The translations under genes and the position numbers were made by a program. Source: Janthinobacterium sp. GW458P (GTDB lineage: Bacteria > Pseudomonadota > Gammaproteobacteria > Burkholderiales > Burkholderiaceae_D). Taken from it: a DNA stretch of 64,000 nt. Positions 33,932 to 41,472 of this stretch are shown here, in pieces; the first letter of the stretch is position 1, and every line of letters begins with the position of its first letter. The stretch covers positions 68,345-132,344 of the forward strand of contig NZ_NEGZ01000001.1 of assembly GCF_002127585.1 (NCBI RefSeq), given 5' to 3'. Below the pieces are notes generated by a model that was not told the origin of the DNA, ran no database searches, and worked only from the letters and a program-made list of their open reading frames with translations.

Positions 33932-35817
33932 TGGCCACCTTTGCTTGTCTTGTCGGCGGCGGGCGCTTCGTCGCCGCCCGTCATGGGCGAGCCGGCGCGC
34001 GGCGGGGCTTGCTCGGGCGCGGCGATTGCTTCCTGTGTGCCGCCCACGCTCGCGCGCCCGCCCACGGACGCCTCGGTGCCGGACCTGAATTCGGCCGTCA
34101 CCAGGTCCGGGCGGCGGATGCTGCGCAGCAGGCGCGGCGTGATCGACAGCACGATCTCGCTGCGCATGGCGTCGTCCTTCTGACTGCCGAAAAGACGGTT
34201 CAGCACAGGCAGTTCGCCCACGCCCGGCACCTTGTTGGCCGTGCCCCGGTCTTCGTCGCTGATCAGGCCCGCCAGCACCTGCGTCTCGCCATCTTTTAAA
34301 CGCAACACGGTCGACGCGCTGCGCGTGCCGATCTGGTAAGCCTGCGTGCCCGTCTTGCTGATGACTTCCTTGACGACGTTCGACACTTCCAGGTTGATCT
34401 TGATGGCTACCTCGTCGTCCAGGTAGACGTTCGGCTCCACGTCGAGTTTCAGGCCCACGTCGATGTAGTTGACGCTGTCGGAACTGACGCCGTTATTCGT
34501 CGTGACGGTAATCACCGGCACGCGGTCGCCGATGAGGATCTTCGCCTTTTCCTTGTTGCGCACGCGGATGCGCGGGTTGGCCAGGATATTGCTGTCGCTG
34601 TCCGTCTTGTTGGCGTTGACGGTGACGCCGCCGATGCCCAGATTGATATTGTCGCCATTGATGCGGTGCAGGTCCGCCACCTTCAGGCCGCCCAGGCCTC
34701 CCGTGCTGCCTGCGACGCCGGCCAGTGTCAGGCTGGCCTGCTCCGGCCAGCGTACGCCCAGTTCCATCAGGCGCGTGCGCTTGACTTCCAGCACCTCGAC
34801 TTCCAGCATCACTTCCGGGTCGGCCAGGTCCTGCACGTTGATGATGCGCTCGGCCATGCGCACCATTTCCGGCGTATCGCGCAGCATGATGATGCCCAGG
34901 CGTTCATCGGTGACGACGTCCTTGGCCTTGAGCAGGGTTTTGATGGAAAACGCCACTGTCTTGACGTCCGCGTTGGCAAGGAAGAAGGTGCGCACCACCA
35001 GTTGCTGGTAATCCTTCACTTTTTGTGGCGTGTTCGGGTAAATCGTGATCGACTTGTCGCTGGTGACACTTTGTTCCAGCTGGTTGGCGCCCAGCAGCAT
35101 GGCAATCGCCTCTTCGATGCTGGTGTCGCGCACGGAAATGGTGGCGCGCAGGGCGGGATCGACTTCCTTGTCGAAGACGAAGTTCAGTCCTGATACCTTG
35201 CTGATGAAGTCGAACACGGAGCGCAGGGGGGCGTCGCGAAATTCGAGGGTCACGGGTTTGCGGTAGGCGGCCGCCAGCTTGCCGCCGGCCGGCCGGGCTT
35301 TCGCCTGTTCGTCACTGATGCGGCCTTTCAGGGCCAGCGCCTCGCGCTGCGCGGGCCGCTCCTGCAGCACCTGGCGCAAGGCTTCCTGCGCCTGCGCCAC
35401 ATTCGCTTCGCCGCCGCGCTGGTAGCTGGACTGCGCCTCCTGCACCAGCTTGTGGTGCCGCTCGTCCTGCGCCACGCCGGCCAGGCCCCGCTGCGCCACG
35501 TCGTTGCTGGCGTCCAGTGCCAGCGCTTGCTGGTACAGCGCCTGCGCTTCGGGCAGCTTGCCCTGCTGGCGCAGCGCCTCGGCGCGGCCATTGAGGTTGT
35601 TCAGCGCGCGCATTTTTCCATTGGTGACGGCGATGCGGTACTTGGCATTGGTCGGTTCGGCCCGCGCCGCCTGTTCGAGCAGGGCCAGGCCCTGTTCCGT
35701 GCGGCCCGCGCCCAGCATGGCCTGACCGTCGTTGTAGGCCTGGTTGCCGGCGCAGGCGGCCAGCAGGGACAGCATCGGCAGCAGGGTGATGCCAGTACGT
35801 GGTGTGCGTCGTTTCAA
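33928..35817 (-). CDS. gspD: Secretin (GspD-like outer membrane channel) with TPR-like N-terminus
   Basis: 629 residues. A lipoprotein signal (LLAACAG) is followed by TPR-like helices (about residues 25-175: GLALLEQAARAEPTNAKYR, AQALYQQALALDASND), then an N0/STN-type domain PVTLEFRDAPLRSVFDFISKVSGLNFVFD, N1-like repeats, and the secretin barrel with VLRLKDGETQVLAGLISDED and VPGVGELPVLNRLFGSQ. The tail is Pro/Ala-rich. A classic GspD has neither a lipid anchor nor TPR helices, so this is closer to MSHA/PilQ-type or hybrid systems. Possibly self-piloting thanks to the lipid anchor. Confidence 0.92.
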   Translation of the reverse strand: MKRRTPRTGITLLPMLSLLAACAGNQAYNDGQAMLGAGRTEQGLALLEQAARAEPTNAKYRIAVTNGKMRALNNLNGRAEALRQQGKLPEAQALYQQALALDASNDVAQRGLAGVAQDERHHKLVQEAQSSYQRGGEANVAQAQEALRQVLQERPAQREALALKGRISDEQAKARPAGGKLAAAYRKPVTLEFRDAPLRSVFDFISKVSGLNFVFDKEVDPALRATISVRDTSIEEAIAMLLGANQLEQSVTSDKSITIYPNTPQKVKDYQQLVVRTFFLANADVKTVAFSIKTLLKAKDVVTDERLGIIMLRDTPEMVRMAERIINVQDLADPEVMLEVEVLEVKRTRLMELGVRWPEQASLTLAGVAGSTGGLGGLKVADLHRINGDNINLGIGGVTVNANKTDSDSNILANPRIRVRNKEKAKILIGDRVPVITVTTNNGVSSDSVNYIDVGLKLDVEPNVYLDDEVAIKINLEVSNVVKEVISKTGTQAYQIGTRSASTVLRLKDGETQVLAGLISDEDRGTANKVPGVGELPVLNRLFGSQKDDAMRSEIVLSITPRLLRSIRRPDLVTAEFRSGTEASVGGRASVGGTQEAIAAPEQAPPRAGSPMTGGDEAPAADKTSKGGQ

Positions 35818-36359
35818 TTGAGGTCCCCTACGGCGAGTGTCTGTTTCTGGTTGAGCGGCAGATAGGTAAATTGCAGGGCGCCCTGCACCACGCCGTCGAA
35901 GCGGTAACGCTCCTCGAGCGTGTCGCCGGGGCGCGCCACCACGTTGCGTTCGCCCGCCTGCAGGAAGTAGGCGGCCTTGCCTTCGTCGACAAAGCGGCCA
36001 AGGAATTGAAAGGGTAGCGGCGGCGGCGCGTTCGCGTCGACGGCGGCGACAGCGCGCGTGGCCTGCGCGGCCTGCTGGTCGAGCATGATTTTTTTGGGCG
36101 TATCCGGCTGCCAGCTTTGCTTGGCGAACAGGGTGGCCGCTTCCTCGTCGTCGGGTCCCCGGCGCGGGGCGATGGCCAGTGCCCGATTGGTTTGCAAGAC
36201 GGCAGTGGCAGTGGTTGCAGCGAGGAGCGCTGGTGCGACCCGCTCCACCTGGCGCGTGGTGGCCGTGGCCGGTCCCACGATGCTGCCTTCGTCCTCTGGG
36301 GCGAAGAGGGCGGCCAGCAAGGTCGCCACGGCGGCGCCTCCCAGTACGGCTTTTTTCAT
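35814..36359 (-). CDS. Secretion-system inner membrane accessory protein, PilP/GspC-like
   Basis: 181 residues. An N-terminal hydrophobic segment (residues 4-19) is followed by a low-complexity Ala/Thr linker and a C-terminal beta domain with LPFQFLGRFVDEGKAAYFL, VVARPGDTL and a YRFDGV stretch. This layout and length fit the periplasmic clamp proteins (PilP, GspC HR domain) that contact the secretin. Its overlap with gspD supports that role. Sequence identity to named families is too weak for a symbol. Confidence 0.65.
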   Translation of the reverse strand: MKKAVLGGAAVATLLAALFAPEDEGSIVGPATATTRQVERVAPALLAATTATAVLQTNRALAIAPRRGPDDEEAATLFAKQSWQPDTPKKIMLDQQAAQATRAVAAVDANAPPPLPFQFLGRFVDEGKAAYFLQAGERNVVARPGDTLEERYRFDGVVQGALQFTYLPLNQKQTLAVGDLN

Positions 36360-36976
36360 GGGCGCGCCTCCGCCTTCTTTACCAGCAGGATGAACTGGAT
36401 GCGCGCGTCAATCTCGCCCGCCTCGATCTGCTCGCGCTTGAAGAGCACGGAGTCGAGCGTCAGGGTGGGCAGCTCCTGCAGGGCGTCGACGATAAAGGCT
36501 TGCAGCTGCACGTATTCGGCCTTTACGGGCAGGATGATTTGGTAGCGCAAAAAGGCCGTGTTGCCGTCTTCCTGCGGCTTGTAGTCCGCCTTGGCCAGGG
36601 TGACGCCGCTCTGTTGCGCCACTTCCAGCAAGGTTTTCAGCTGCTCGGGAATGCTGTCATGCGCGGGCAGGTAGGCGTGGAAGGCGGCCAGGCTGTCGGC
36701 ATCCGCATCGAGGGTGACGGGGGCGGGCGGCAGCGCCGCCTGTTTCGCCATCACGGCCAGTTGCGCGCGCAATGGCTGCTGGCGTCCGGCGAGGGCATCG
36801 CCCTGCTGCACGGCGACGGCGGCCAGCGCCAGGCAGGCCGCGCCGATGGCGCTGGGCCAGCCCAGGGTACGCCACAGGCGCCGCGCTTCCCACGCCAGGC
36901 GAGGAGGCATATGCAGCTGGAGGCGTGCGCGGGTCCTGGGCGCGCCGGCTTTTAACACGGGTTTTATTGCCGCCAT
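36356..36976 (-). CDS. Secretion-system protein, PilO/GspM-like
   Basis: 206 residues. One membrane helix at about residues 40-57 (AIGAACLALAAVAVQQ), a coiled region, then a periplasmic ferredoxin-like domain with the PilO-type SIPEQLKTLLEVAQQSGVTLAKADYKPQ and YVQLQAFIVDALQELPTLTLDSV. PilO-like proteins dimerise with PilN in the inner-membrane platform. Overlaps both neighbours. Confidence 0.7.
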   Translation of the reverse strand: MAAIKPVLKAGAPRTRARLQLHMPPRLAWEARRLWRTLGWPSAIGAACLALAAVAVQQGDALAGRQQPLRAQLAVMAKQAALPPAPVTLDADADSLAAFHAYLPAHDSIPEQLKTLLEVAQQSGVTLAKADYKPQEDGNTAFLRYQIILPVKAEYVQLQAFIVDALQELPTLTLDSVLFKREQIEAGEIDARIQFILLVKKAEARP

Positions 36977-37518
36977 TGCGCCTCCAGCTGAAAACGGTAA
37001 GGGTGTGCGGGCGCGTTCGCATTCGCGTTACTGTTCATCTCGTGCTTGAGCAGATACACGGAGCTGAACATGGGCTGCTGATTCAGGAAGGCCAGGTAGT
37101 TGAGCATGTCTTGCGGGGTTTCCGCTTCGGCAGCAATTTTCAGTACGCTGGCGCCATCCTGTCCCTGCTGCGCGTTCAGGTCCAGCCCCAGCAGGGCCAC
37201 GCGTACGTCGCGCGGCGCCTGTACGGTCTTGACCAGGCGCGTGACGGGCAGGTTGAGCTGGCGCACGGCGGCGGCCACCTGTTTCAGTTCGATGTCGCGT
37301 TCGCGCTGCTGGCTCGCCGAGAGGGGCGCGCGTACGGGATGCGCGGGCTGAAGCTGCGCCAGCTGCGCCTCCAGGCGCCGCGTTTCCTGTGCCTGTACCA
37401 GCCAGTACATGGCGGCCGGCAGCAGCACCAAGCCGCCCGCCAGGCACAGGGTCAGGCGCCAACCGCGGAAAGTCTGTGCCGCCCCGGGCGGCAGGAATTC
37501 CAGACGGCTCAGGCCCAT
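36964..37518 (-). CDS. Secretion-system protein, PilN/GspL C-terminal-like
   Basis: 184 residues from ATG 37518; the frame is open much further upstream but that part lies antisense to nothing and simply overlaps the next gene out of frame. It has a short cytoplasmic start (GLSRLEFLPPG), one membrane helix (LCLAGGLVLLPAAMYWLV) and a coiled periplasmic part with LNQQPMFSSVYLLKHE. The short N-terminal tail is where PilN contacts PilM. It overlaps the PilO-like gene by 13 bp and the PilM-like gene by 10 bp. Confidence 0.7.
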   Translation of the reverse strand: MGLSRLEFLPPGAAQTFRGWRLTLCLAGGLVLLPAAMYWLVQAQETRRLEAQLAQLQPAHPVRAPLSASQQRERDIELKQVAAAVRQLNLPVTRLVKTVQAPRDVRVALLGLDLNAQQGQDGASVLKIAAEAETPQDMLNYLAFLNQQPMFSSVYLLKHEMNSNANANAPAHPYRFQLEAQWRQ

Positions 37519-38297
37519 GCGGCCTCCCGCATCAGGTGGGCGGCGTCGGCCACGGCAACGGGTACGAAGCGTTCGTGCAGGTTCGCCTGCGGCACGCCGC
37601 TCAGGTCGATCAAGGCCACTTGTTCGATGGCGTCGAGCTGCGGCGCGCGCAAGTTCCAGCGCCGCCACGCCCGATCCAGTTCGTCGCCCCAGGCGGCGGC
37701 GCAGGACTGGCTGTGCAGGGCCGTGATGCGCCCGCCGCTGCTTGTCGCCAGCAGCAGCCGTCCCGCTTCCACCAGGGCGAAGGCGGCGGGTTTTCCCCTG
37801 GCGATGCTGCGCCAGGCCGGTCCGGCGATCGGTTCGATGGACAGGCAGCGCCGGCCCTGCGCGGCGGCCGCATCCTGCACGCCTTGCAGCAGGGCCGCAT
37901 CGATGCCGCAGGCCAGGCGCGGCGTGCCGTAAGGTGCATCGTCGGCGGCCAGGCGCCAGGCACGCGCGCCCTCGCCGTAGACGGCGCCGAACTGGCTGTG
38001 CAGGAAGCGCTGTGCGCTGGTCCGGTCGAGCAGGGCACCGCTCCATGGCACCATCAGCATGGCGCACCAGCGGCTGGCCAGGCTGACGGCCAGCGGCAGT
38101 TTTTTGCCGCCATCGTGTTCGAGCCAGCCGCGCAGGGTGGCCAGCGCCACTTCCCAGCTGGCGTCGGGATTCGCAATGGGCAGGTGAAAGGCGCTGTCGG
38201 GCAAGGGATGGCCGGCGCGGCGCAGCACGCCGTGCAGCCCGTGCGGAGCCAGGTGCAGGCACACGGTGGCGCGGGTAAGGCGTTCAATAAGTGACAC
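37509..38297 (-). CDS. Secretion-system cytoplasmic protein, PilM/GspL N-terminal-like
   Basis: 262 residues without membrane segment. The position between the ATPase and the PilN-like gene and segments such as RFLHSQFGAVYGEGARAWRL, ALVEAGRLLLATSSGG fit an actin-like PilM/GspL cytoplasmic domain, but with strong divergence. It should link the ATPase to the inner-membrane platform. The assignment rests mainly on gene order. Confidence 0.55.
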   Translation of the reverse strand: MSLIERLTRATVCLHLAPHGLHGVLRRAGHPLPDSAFHLPIANPDASWEVALATLRGWLEHDGGKKLPLAVSLASRWCAMLMVPWSGALLDRTSAQRFLHSQFGAVYGEGARAWRLAADDAPYGTPRLACGIDAALLQGVQDAAAAQGRRCLSIEPIAGPAWRSIARGKPAAFALVEAGRLLLATSSGGRITALHSQSCAAAWGDELDRAWRRWNLRAPQLDAIEQVALIDLSGVPQANLHERFVPVAVADAAHLMREAAWA

Positions 38298-39990
38298 GAT
38301 TGAGCTCCGCTAAAGTGGTTTCGCCGCGCCGCACCAGGTCCAGGCCCGCTTCGCGCGCCAGGCGAAAACCGTTGCGCGCCGCCTCTTCCTTCATCTGGCT
38401 CAGGGGCGCGCGCGTGCAGATCATTTCGCGCATCGTATCGCTGAGCATCAGCACCTCGGCGACGGCCTTGCGGCCCTTGTAGCCGGTGCCGCGGCAGTGG
38501 CCGCAGCCCTTGCCGGCCATGAATTGCCAGTCCTGCACCTGATGCAGGGCCAGGCCGCTGTCGCGCAGCTGCTGCGCGTCGGCCAGCACCTCGGCGCTGG
38601 CGTCGACGGCGCAATGGGCGCAATTGAGGCGCAGCAGGCGCTGCGCCACGATGCCGTTCAGGGCCGCCGCAAAGCTGTAGGCATCGACGCCCATGTGCAG
38701 GAAGCGGCCGACCACGTCGAACACGTTGTTCGCATGCACGGTGGTAAACACCAGGTGGCCCGTGAGCGCGGCCTGCACGGCGATCTGCGCCGTTTCGTCG
38801 TCGCGGATTTCGCCGATCATGATCTTGTCGGGATCGTGGCGCAGGATGGAGCGCAGGCCGCGCGCGAACGTCAGTCCCTTCTTTTCGTTGACGGGGATCT
38901 GCAGCACGCGCGGCAGCCGGTATTCGACGGGGTCCTCGATGGTGACGATTTTGTCGCGTCCCGTGTTGATTTCCGTGATGGCCGCGTACAGGGTGGTGGT
39001 CTTGCCGGAACCCGTGGGACCCGTCACCAGCAGCATGCCGTGCGGCTTGGCGGCCAGGCGACGGATCTGTTCGATGGCATCCTCGTTCAGGCCCAGGCTT
39101 TCCAGGCGCAGCGCCTGCGCCGCCTCCGTCAGCGCGCGCCGGTCGAGCAGGCGCAGCACGGCATCCTCGCCAAAGATATTGGGCATGATGGAAACGCGAA
39201 AATCGATCTCCGCCCCTTTCACGCGCACCTTGAAGCGGCCATCCTGCGGGATGCGGCGCTCGGCGATGTCGAGGTCGGCCATCACCTTGATGCGCGAGAT
39301 GATCTGTTCGGCCATCTGCAGCCCCTGCACCTGGCCCGCCTGCACCAGCACGCCGTCGACGCGGTACTTGATGACCAGGCTGGCCACGTCGCATTCGAGG
39401 TGGATGTCGCTGGCCTGGAATTTCAGGGCGTCGTAGATGGTGGAGTTCACCAGTTTGACCACGGGGCTGCTGTCCTCGCTGATGCGGATCAGCGAGATAT
39501 CCTCGATGCTCTGGTCCAGTCCCGGCACGTCGCTGTCGTCATCCTGGTGCTGCATTTCCTGCATCGCCTGCTGCACGCTTTCCTGCTGCTGCAGGTAGGC
39601 GGCCAGGTCGTCCGGATGCGCCAGCGCCACCGTGAAGGGCGTGGACAGGGCGAAGTCGGCCCACTGCAGCAGGTCCTCGCTGAAGGGATTGCCGATGACC
39701 AGCACGGGCGGCGCGTCCGGAACGCCAGGTTGCAGCAGCACGCAGTCGCGTTGGGCGCAATCGGTGTAGGGCAGCAGGGCAAAGGCGGGCAGGGCGGCCT
39801 GCAGTTCGGTCATCGTCCAGGCCGGATAGCGGAACAGGGCGGCCAGCTGGCGCAAAAAGACTTCGGGTGGCAGGGCCGCCGTTTCCTGCAGCACGGCTAT
39901 TTGCGGGCGACCCTGGGCCAGTGCGCTGGCATGGGCCTGACGCAGCATGGCTGCGTCGAGCACGGTGCGTTCCTCCTCGCGCGCGTTCAT
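38284..39990 (-). CDS. gspE: Type II/IV secretion ATPase, GspE-like
   Basis: 568 residues from ATG 39990; an in-frame start 60 bp upstream would add residues encoded by a short tandem repeat and is less likely. N-terminal GspE domain, then the AAA-like motor: Walker A GPTGSGKTTTLYAA, Asp box, Walker B MIGEIRDDETAQIA, His box HLVFTTVHANN, and a tetracysteine zinc site (CAHC and CGHC) as in GspE/PilB. It drives pseudopilus growth from the cytoplasm. Its 3' end overlaps the PilM-like gene. Confidence 0.95.
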   Translation of the reverse strand: MNAREEERTVLDAAMLRQAHASALAQGRPQIAVLQETAALPPEVFLRQLAALFRYPAWTMTELQAALPAFALLPYTDCAQRDCVLLQPGVPDAPPVLVIGNPFSEDLLQWADFALSTPFTVALAHPDDLAAYLQQQESVQQAMQEMQHQDDDSDVPGLDQSIEDISLIRISEDSSPVVKLVNSTIYDALKFQASDIHLECDVASLVIKYRVDGVLVQAGQVQGLQMAEQIISRIKVMADLDIAERRIPQDGRFKVRVKGAEIDFRVSIMPNIFGEDAVLRLLDRRALTEAAQALRLESLGLNEDAIEQIRRLAAKPHGMLLVTGPTGSGKTTTLYAAITEINTGRDKIVTIEDPVEYRLPRVLQIPVNEKKGLTFARGLRSILRHDPDKIMIGEIRDDETAQIAVQAALTGHLVFTTVHANNVFDVVGRFLHMGVDAYSFAAALNGIVAQRLLRLNCAHCAVDASAEVLADAQQLRDSGLALHQVQDWQFMAGKGCGHCRGTGYKGRKAVAEVLMLSDTMREMICTRAPLSQMKEEAARNGFRLAREAGLDLVRRGETTLAELNRVTY

Positions 39991-39999
39991 GCCAGGACC

Positions 40000-40035
40000 T
40001 TCACGATAAGGTTCACGACAAGGTTCACGATAAAC
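40000..40035. repeat. Three 12-bp tandem repeats between gspF and gspE
   Basis: The unit TTCACGAYAAGG occurs at 40000-40011, 40012-40023 and, with its last two bases changed, 40024-40035. The copies cover the gspF stop and end 10 bp from the gspE start codon, so copy number changes would alter the spacing or an extended GspE N-terminus with repeated Arg-Glu-Pro. Confidence 0.75.
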
Positions 40036-41218
40036 TCCCGGCCAGTTCAAAGATCGGCATGTACATCAGCACGACCACGCCGCCGATCACCACGCCGATG
40101 ATGGTCATCAAGAGCGGCTCGAGCAGGCGCGAAGCCCAGTCCACCCAGCGGGCGAATTCCTCGTCGTGGAACTTGGCCGAGCGTTCCAGCATGTCGCCCA
40201 GGCGGCCCGTGTTTTCTCCCACCTTCAGCAGCGATTGCGCCACGGGCGTGGCCATGCCGGCCTGTTCCAGCGCGCTGGAAAACGGCATGCCTTCCTGCAC
40301 CGCGCGGCGCGCCTGCGCCAGCTGCTCCTGCTGCGCCGGCAGCAGCATGGGCGCCACCATGGCCAGCGCCTTGTGCAGCGGGATACCCGCGTGCAGCAGC
40401 AGGCTCAGGGCCCGGTAGAAGCGGGCCAGGCGAAATTCGGCCGCCTTGTCCGCCAGCACGGGCAGGCGCAGCAGGTGCAGCACCAGCGCCTGACGCGCGC
40501 CGGCATTGGTGATGCCAAAGACCACGGCGGCCACCACGGCGGCCAGCGCGCTGGCGCACAGCAGCGGATGGGCCGCCAGGGTCTGGCCAAAGCCCAGCAG
40601 CATTTGCGACATCCAGGGAATCTCGCGGCCCGAGCTTTCATACACGACGCTGAACTTCGGCACCACGTAGCCGAGCAGGAACAGGGTCACCAGTCCGCCG
40701 ACGACGAGCAGCATGCACGGGTAGATGGCGGCGGAGATGAGTTTTTTGCGGATGGCGTCGAACTGCAGCTGGTAGGCGACAAAGCGCGCCAGCGCCTCGG
40801 GCAGGTTGCCTGAGCGTTCGGCCGCGTGCACGGTGGCGATGTAAATGTCGGGGAAGATGTCGGGGAAATCGGCCAGGGTGTCGGAAAAGCTTTGTCCCTG
40901 CTGCAGCGTCAGCACGATGGCGGCCAGGGTGCTCTTCGCGCCGGTGCGCGTTTCCTTGTTGTGCAGGGTGGCCATGGCCTCGCCCAGGTTCAGACCCGCT
41001 TCTAGGAGGGCCAGCAGCTCCTGGCTGAATTGCAGCAGGTTCAGGCCCTGCTTGCCGGGACGGGCTGCGGCGCCTGCATTCCCGATGGCGCCGTCGTCCA
41101 CGGCCAGTACGCGCCAGCCGCCGCGCACGGCCGCGCGGATGGCCTCGGCCTCGCTGGCGGCGTCGACGGAAAGTGCCTGGCTGCCCGCCGGGCCCTGCAC
41201 CTGGAGGTGGAACTGCAT
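40025..41218 (-). CDS. gspF: Type II secretion inner membrane protein, GspF-like
   Basis: 397 residues. Two GspF domains, each with a helical cytoplasmic part and membrane segments: LLALLEAGLNLGEAMATL, then ISAAIYPCMLLVVGGLVTLFLLGYVVP, and later LSLLLHAGIPLHKALAMVAP with LMTIIGVVIGGVVVLMYMPIFELAGSL. It is the polytopic platform protein around which pseudopilins are assembled. It is the first gene of the minus-strand secretion operon; the promoter should lie in the 254 bp between it and the M4 protease stop. Confidence 0.94.
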   Translation of the reverse strand: MQFHLQVQGPAGSQALSVDAASEAEAIRAAVRGGWRVLAVDDGAIGNAGAAARPGKQGLNLLQFSQELLALLEAGLNLGEAMATLHNKETRTGAKSTLAAIVLTLQQGQSFSDTLADFPDIFPDIYIATVHAAERSGNLPEALARFVAYQLQFDAIRKKLISAAIYPCMLLVVGGLVTLFLLGYVVPKFSVVYESSGREIPWMSQMLLGFGQTLAAHPLLCASALAAVVAAVVFGITNAGARQALVLHLLRLPVLADKAAEFRLARFYRALSLLLHAGIPLHKALAMVAPMLLPAQQEQLAQARRAVQEGMPFSSALEQAGMATPVAQSLLKVGENTGRLGDMLERSAKFHDEEFARWVDWASRLLEPLLMTIIGVVIGGVVVLMYMPIFELAGSLS

Positions 41219-41426
41219 CGTCGGCTCAGCTGAGCATGGCGACAGGAGCGGACATGGACAGGCTGCTATGGAGGAAGGCGCGTGCGGTCAAAGTAGGCAT
41301 CGGTCGGGAACAATCCAAAAAAAGTTCAAGTCGTCGCGGGTACCGGCAGAAAACAAGCAGCAAGCAAAAAGCAGTTGCCTCAGGGTAGACTGGAATTGCA
41401 AGAAAATCAATCGTGTTGTGTGACGT

Positions 41427-41464
41427 GTGCGTGCAGAAAGCCGGCCAGGCCAGTCTGCACGCAC
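41427..41464 (-). terminator. 11-bp perfect stem-loop after the M4 protease gene
   Basis: GTGCGTGCAGA and TCTGCACGCAC are exact complements with a 16-base loop. It begins 8 bp past the stop of the minus-strand protease gene. A clear U-tract is absent, so it may work as an mRNA 3' end stabiliser or a weak terminator. Confidence 0.55.
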
Positions 41465-41472
41465 TTACCTGC

